Below are positions 31,049 to 32,970 of a stretch of DNA of 32,970 bases, in pieces. The position numbers were made by a program, and so were the translations under genes. Every line of letters begins with the position of its first letter. Position 1 is the stretch's first letter. Below the pieces are notes generated by a model. The model saw only the letters and a program-made list of their open reading frames with translations, was not told where the DNA came from and did no database searches. Source of the DNA: an uncultured Porphyromonas sp. (lineage in GTDB: Bacteria > Bacteroidota > Bacteroidia > Bacteroidales > Porphyromonadaceae). The DNA lies in contig CABUDK010000010.1 in NCBI GenBank assembly GCA_902490315.1, forward strand, positions 1 through 32,970, read 5' to 3'.

Positions 31049-32869
31049 CTAGTGCTCTCGGGTCACTTTGTCGGAGACGCTCTTGGCTAATGAGAAGAAG
31101 AACTCGAGACCTCCCGCAGGTCTGTTCTTTGCTGAGATCTCGCCTCCGTGGAAGCGTATAGCATTTCGTACGATGGAGAGTCCCAGTCCCGATCCGCCCA
31201 TCTCACGACTGCGTCCCCCATCGATGCGGTAGAAGCGGTCGAAGATCTTAGCCAGGCTTTCGCTCTCGGGGATGCCAGGACCGTTGTCGGCAAAGGTAAA
31301 GTAGTAGTAGCGCTCGTCCTCCATCGTCTGCTCGATCTCTATGGTGGTGCCAGTGCCAGCGTAGCGGATACTATTCTCCGTCAGATTGGCAAAGACAGCA
31401 TAGAGTAGCGAGTGATTGGCCTGTACGGTGGTCTGCTCGGGGATTCGATTGCAGATGGTCATCTGCGCCTCTTGTAGCTTGATCTCTAGAGCTGCTTTGA
31501 CCTCCTCGACGACACTGTACGGGGTGAGCTCCTGCAGGGCGTAGAGGTCGCTCGCCTCCTCCAGCTTGGTGATCATAGAGACGTCGCTGATGAGCTGTGA
31601 GAGACGGATCATCTGATTGTACGTACGCTCGATGAAGTAGCGCTGCTTCTCCTCAGGGAGTGGCTGGTTGAGTATTGTCTCGAGGTAACCACGGGCGCAA
31701 GTGACCGGTGTGCGTAGCTCGTGGGCGATGCTATTGGTCATCTCGTGCTTGAGGCGACGATCGTTTTCCCTCTTAGTCACATTGGTCAGGACGATTTCAA
31801 AGCTATTGTCCGGGAAGAACTGAGCGCGCACCTCTATATGCGACCCATCCTTGTCGATGATGTATCGTGTGGAGCGCGGAGCGGCACCTGGGTGAGCCTC
31901 TTGGTCGGCTATAAGCGTCTTGACCTGGTAAAGCTCAGGGTAGTCGAGGATGCGCTCGTCGATGATAAAGGTAGGGGTGTCGACGAGGGTGTTGAGATTC
32001 TGTATGAAGTGGCTATTGGCATAGATAAACTTGCTCTCCGCACTAAAGAAAGAGATGCCAGCGTCGGAGCTAGCGAAGTGCTGTATGAGCTTCTCGCGCT
32101 CGATCTCGTAGCGGGTATTGCTCTCTTCGAGCATCTTAAAGATCTTCTTGAGCTGCTCTCCTAGCTCTCCGATCTCACTCTTGGGAAAAGTGACAGACTC
32201 GTACTCCTCACCAGCCTGCGCCTTCGCTACAAAGTCGTGAAGCTTACGCACCGAGCGAGAGAATTGGTCGGTAAAGAAGACCACCGCCAGCAGTGCTAGG
32301 CTGAAGATGCCGACGATGAGGAGGAGGAAGAAGTGATTGGAGCGAAAGTAATTGACATAGTCTATATGGTAGGGTATAGCTACACGGATATAGTAACCCT
32401 GATCTCGGTACTGCTTGGCAAAGTAGTAGAAGTCCTCTCTGAGCGTCTCGCTATACCGCTTGGAGGTGCCAGTGCCATTGAGATTGGCTTGTTGTAGCTC
32501 TACGCGTGAGAGGTGGTTCTCAGGGATTGGCCCCTGGGTGACGTTGTCAAAGTAGACGTCGCCCTTTAGGTTGATGATCGTAAAGCGTAGATTGTCCGGG
32601 AGATAAGATAAGAAGCGTCCTAGAGTGTTCGGATTAGGCCAGCTACCAAAAGATGAAAGCGAGTCGGTCTCATGCTCCTGAGGGTGCGCTACGTAGTCTG
32701 CTATGTAACGATTGACACAGTCAGAGGTCTGCTCGAGGTACGAAACGAGCGCTTTGGTCTTGATCTCCTTTTCGGAGGCGCGCTGTACGAAGTAGATAAT
32801 CCCGCCAAAGAGGATAAAGAGCAGAGCTGCGGAGATAAAGACTCTGGTCTTATAGTTGTACTGACTCAT
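31049..32869 (-). CDS. Membrane sensor histidine kinase
   Basis: 606 residues. Membrane helices at about 9-29 and 178-199 bracket a periplasmic sensor domain of about 145 residues. A HAMP-like linker follows (about 200-250), then a PAS-like segment (about 268-370), a dimerisation/phosphoacceptor domain with HELRTP (His383), and an ATPase domain with N box NLTENSIRYA, G1 DNGPGIP, F box FDRFYR and G2 GSGLGLSIV. It is the partner of the response regulator whose end lies 39 bases upstream. The type resembles the large RprX-like kinases of Bacteroidota, but the stimulus cannot be told. Confidence 0.93.
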   Translation of the reverse strand: MSQYNYKTRVFISAALLFILFGGIIYFVQRASEKEIKTKALVSYLEQTSDCVNRYIADYVAHPQEHETDSLSSFGSWPNPNTLGRFLSYLPDNLRFTIINLKGDVYFDNVTQGPIPENHLSRVELQQANLNGTGTSKRYSETLREDFYYFAKQYRDQGYYIRVAIPYHIDYVNYFRSNHFFLLLIVGIFSLALLAVVFFTDQFSRSVRKLHDFVAKAQAGEEYESVTFPKSEIGELGEQLKKIFKMLEESNTRYEIEREKLIQHFASSDAGISFFSAESKFIYANSHFIQNLNTLVDTPTFIIDERILDYPELYQVKTLIADQEAHPGAAPRSTRYIIDKDGSHIEVRAQFFPDNSFEIVLTNVTKRENDRRLKHEMTNSIAHELRTPVTCARGYLETILNQPLPEEKQRYFIERTYNQMIRLSQLISDVSMITKLEEASDLYALQELTPYSVVEEVKAALEIKLQEAQMTICNRIPEQTTVQANHSLLYAVFANLTENSIRYAGTGTTIEIEQTMEDERYYYFTFADNGPGIPESESLAKIFDRFYRIDGGRSREMGGSGLGLSIVRNAIRFHGGEISAKNRPAGGLEFFFSLAKSVSDKVTREH

Positions 32870-32908
32870 AGTAGGACGATAACGATATGGTATGTTAGTA
32901 AATAGTAA

Positions 32909-32970
32909 CTACTGCGCCTCCTCCTCGACGAGGCAATAGCCGAAGCCTGAGCGGTTGATGATCTTGATCC
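32909..32970 (-). CDS. Response regulator, OmpR type, C-terminal end only
   Basis: The last 20 codons of a gene running off the window end: IKIINRSGFGYCLVEEEAQ then a TAG stop. This fits the end of the winged-helix DNA-binding domain of OmpR-family regulators (consensus IINVRGKGYRL). It sits 39 bases ahead of the sensor kinase in the same direction, the usual regulator-kinase order. The receiver domain is outside the window. Confidence 0.75.
   Translation of the reverse strand, partial: IKIINRSGFGYCLVEEEAQ

Overview
The window looks like a chromosomal segment of a Bacteroidota bacterium, most likely a Porphyromonas (roughly 50% GC, suggestive of the P. asaccharolytica/P. uenonis side of the genus; this species-level guess is inference). 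Support comes from a short primary sigma factor, a fused CcsBA cytochrome c assembly protein, a GldH lipoprotein beside a RicT-type PSP1 protein, a secreted leucine-rich-repeat protein with a type IX secretion C-terminal domain, a class III fructose-bisphosphatase, a secreted dipeptidyl peptidase IV, and repeated TAnnTTTG promoter boxes, the Bacteroidota -7 consensus, ahead of many genes.

Layout. 1-4693 (+): two tandem di-heme (DUF1111-type) oxidoreductase genes, the first cut by the window edge, then ccsBA, which would attach their c-type hemes. 4992-5510 (-): a GYF_2/CD225 membrane protein. 5792-8310 (+): rsmA and an exported alkaline phosphatase. 8311-15027 (-): an EamA transporter, rpoD, a class A penicillin-binding protein and fbp. 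15662-17978 (-): an acyl-CoA synthetase overlapping a DUF2284 metal-binding protein. 18195-22198: a T9SS-exported LRR protein (-), a small outer-membrane barrel (-) and a divergent BIG2 lipoprotein (+). 22720-22792: tRNA-Pro(CGG). 23278-26148 (+): yitT-family gene, ricT, gldH. 26378-27688 (+): murI and a META lipoprotein. 27788-30823 (+): DPP IV and lipA. 31049-32970 (-): a sensor kinase preceded by the last codons of its response regulator.

Most genes are housekeeping or envelope genes of well-known families. The least explained material lies between genes. A modular non-coding element occurs at 4722-4909, 15172-15340 (minus orientation) and 22242-22428. Each copy has a three-arm GGAGGAA/TTCCTCC palindrome, then three CTTCGGAAG-type palindromic units spaced exactly 21 bp apart, then a distal hairpin. 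A shorter relative lies at 30936-31000. One copy (15109-15470) is bounded by perfect 16-bp inverted repeats and a 9-bp direct repeat, so it looks like a non-autonomous transposable element. Several copies also carry terminator-like hairpins with T-runs directly behind genes. A second class of intergenic sequence, TCTAAYTTCTAAT-type arrays, recurs upstream of promoters or start codons.

Functional threads: c-type heme enzymes with their maturation factor; peptidoglycan and envelope synthesis (murI, class A PBP); surface display and nutrient acquisition by an asaccharolytic lifestyle (DPP IV, phosphatase, T9SS cargo, lipoproteins); gluconeogenesis (fbp); and signalling (two-component pair).
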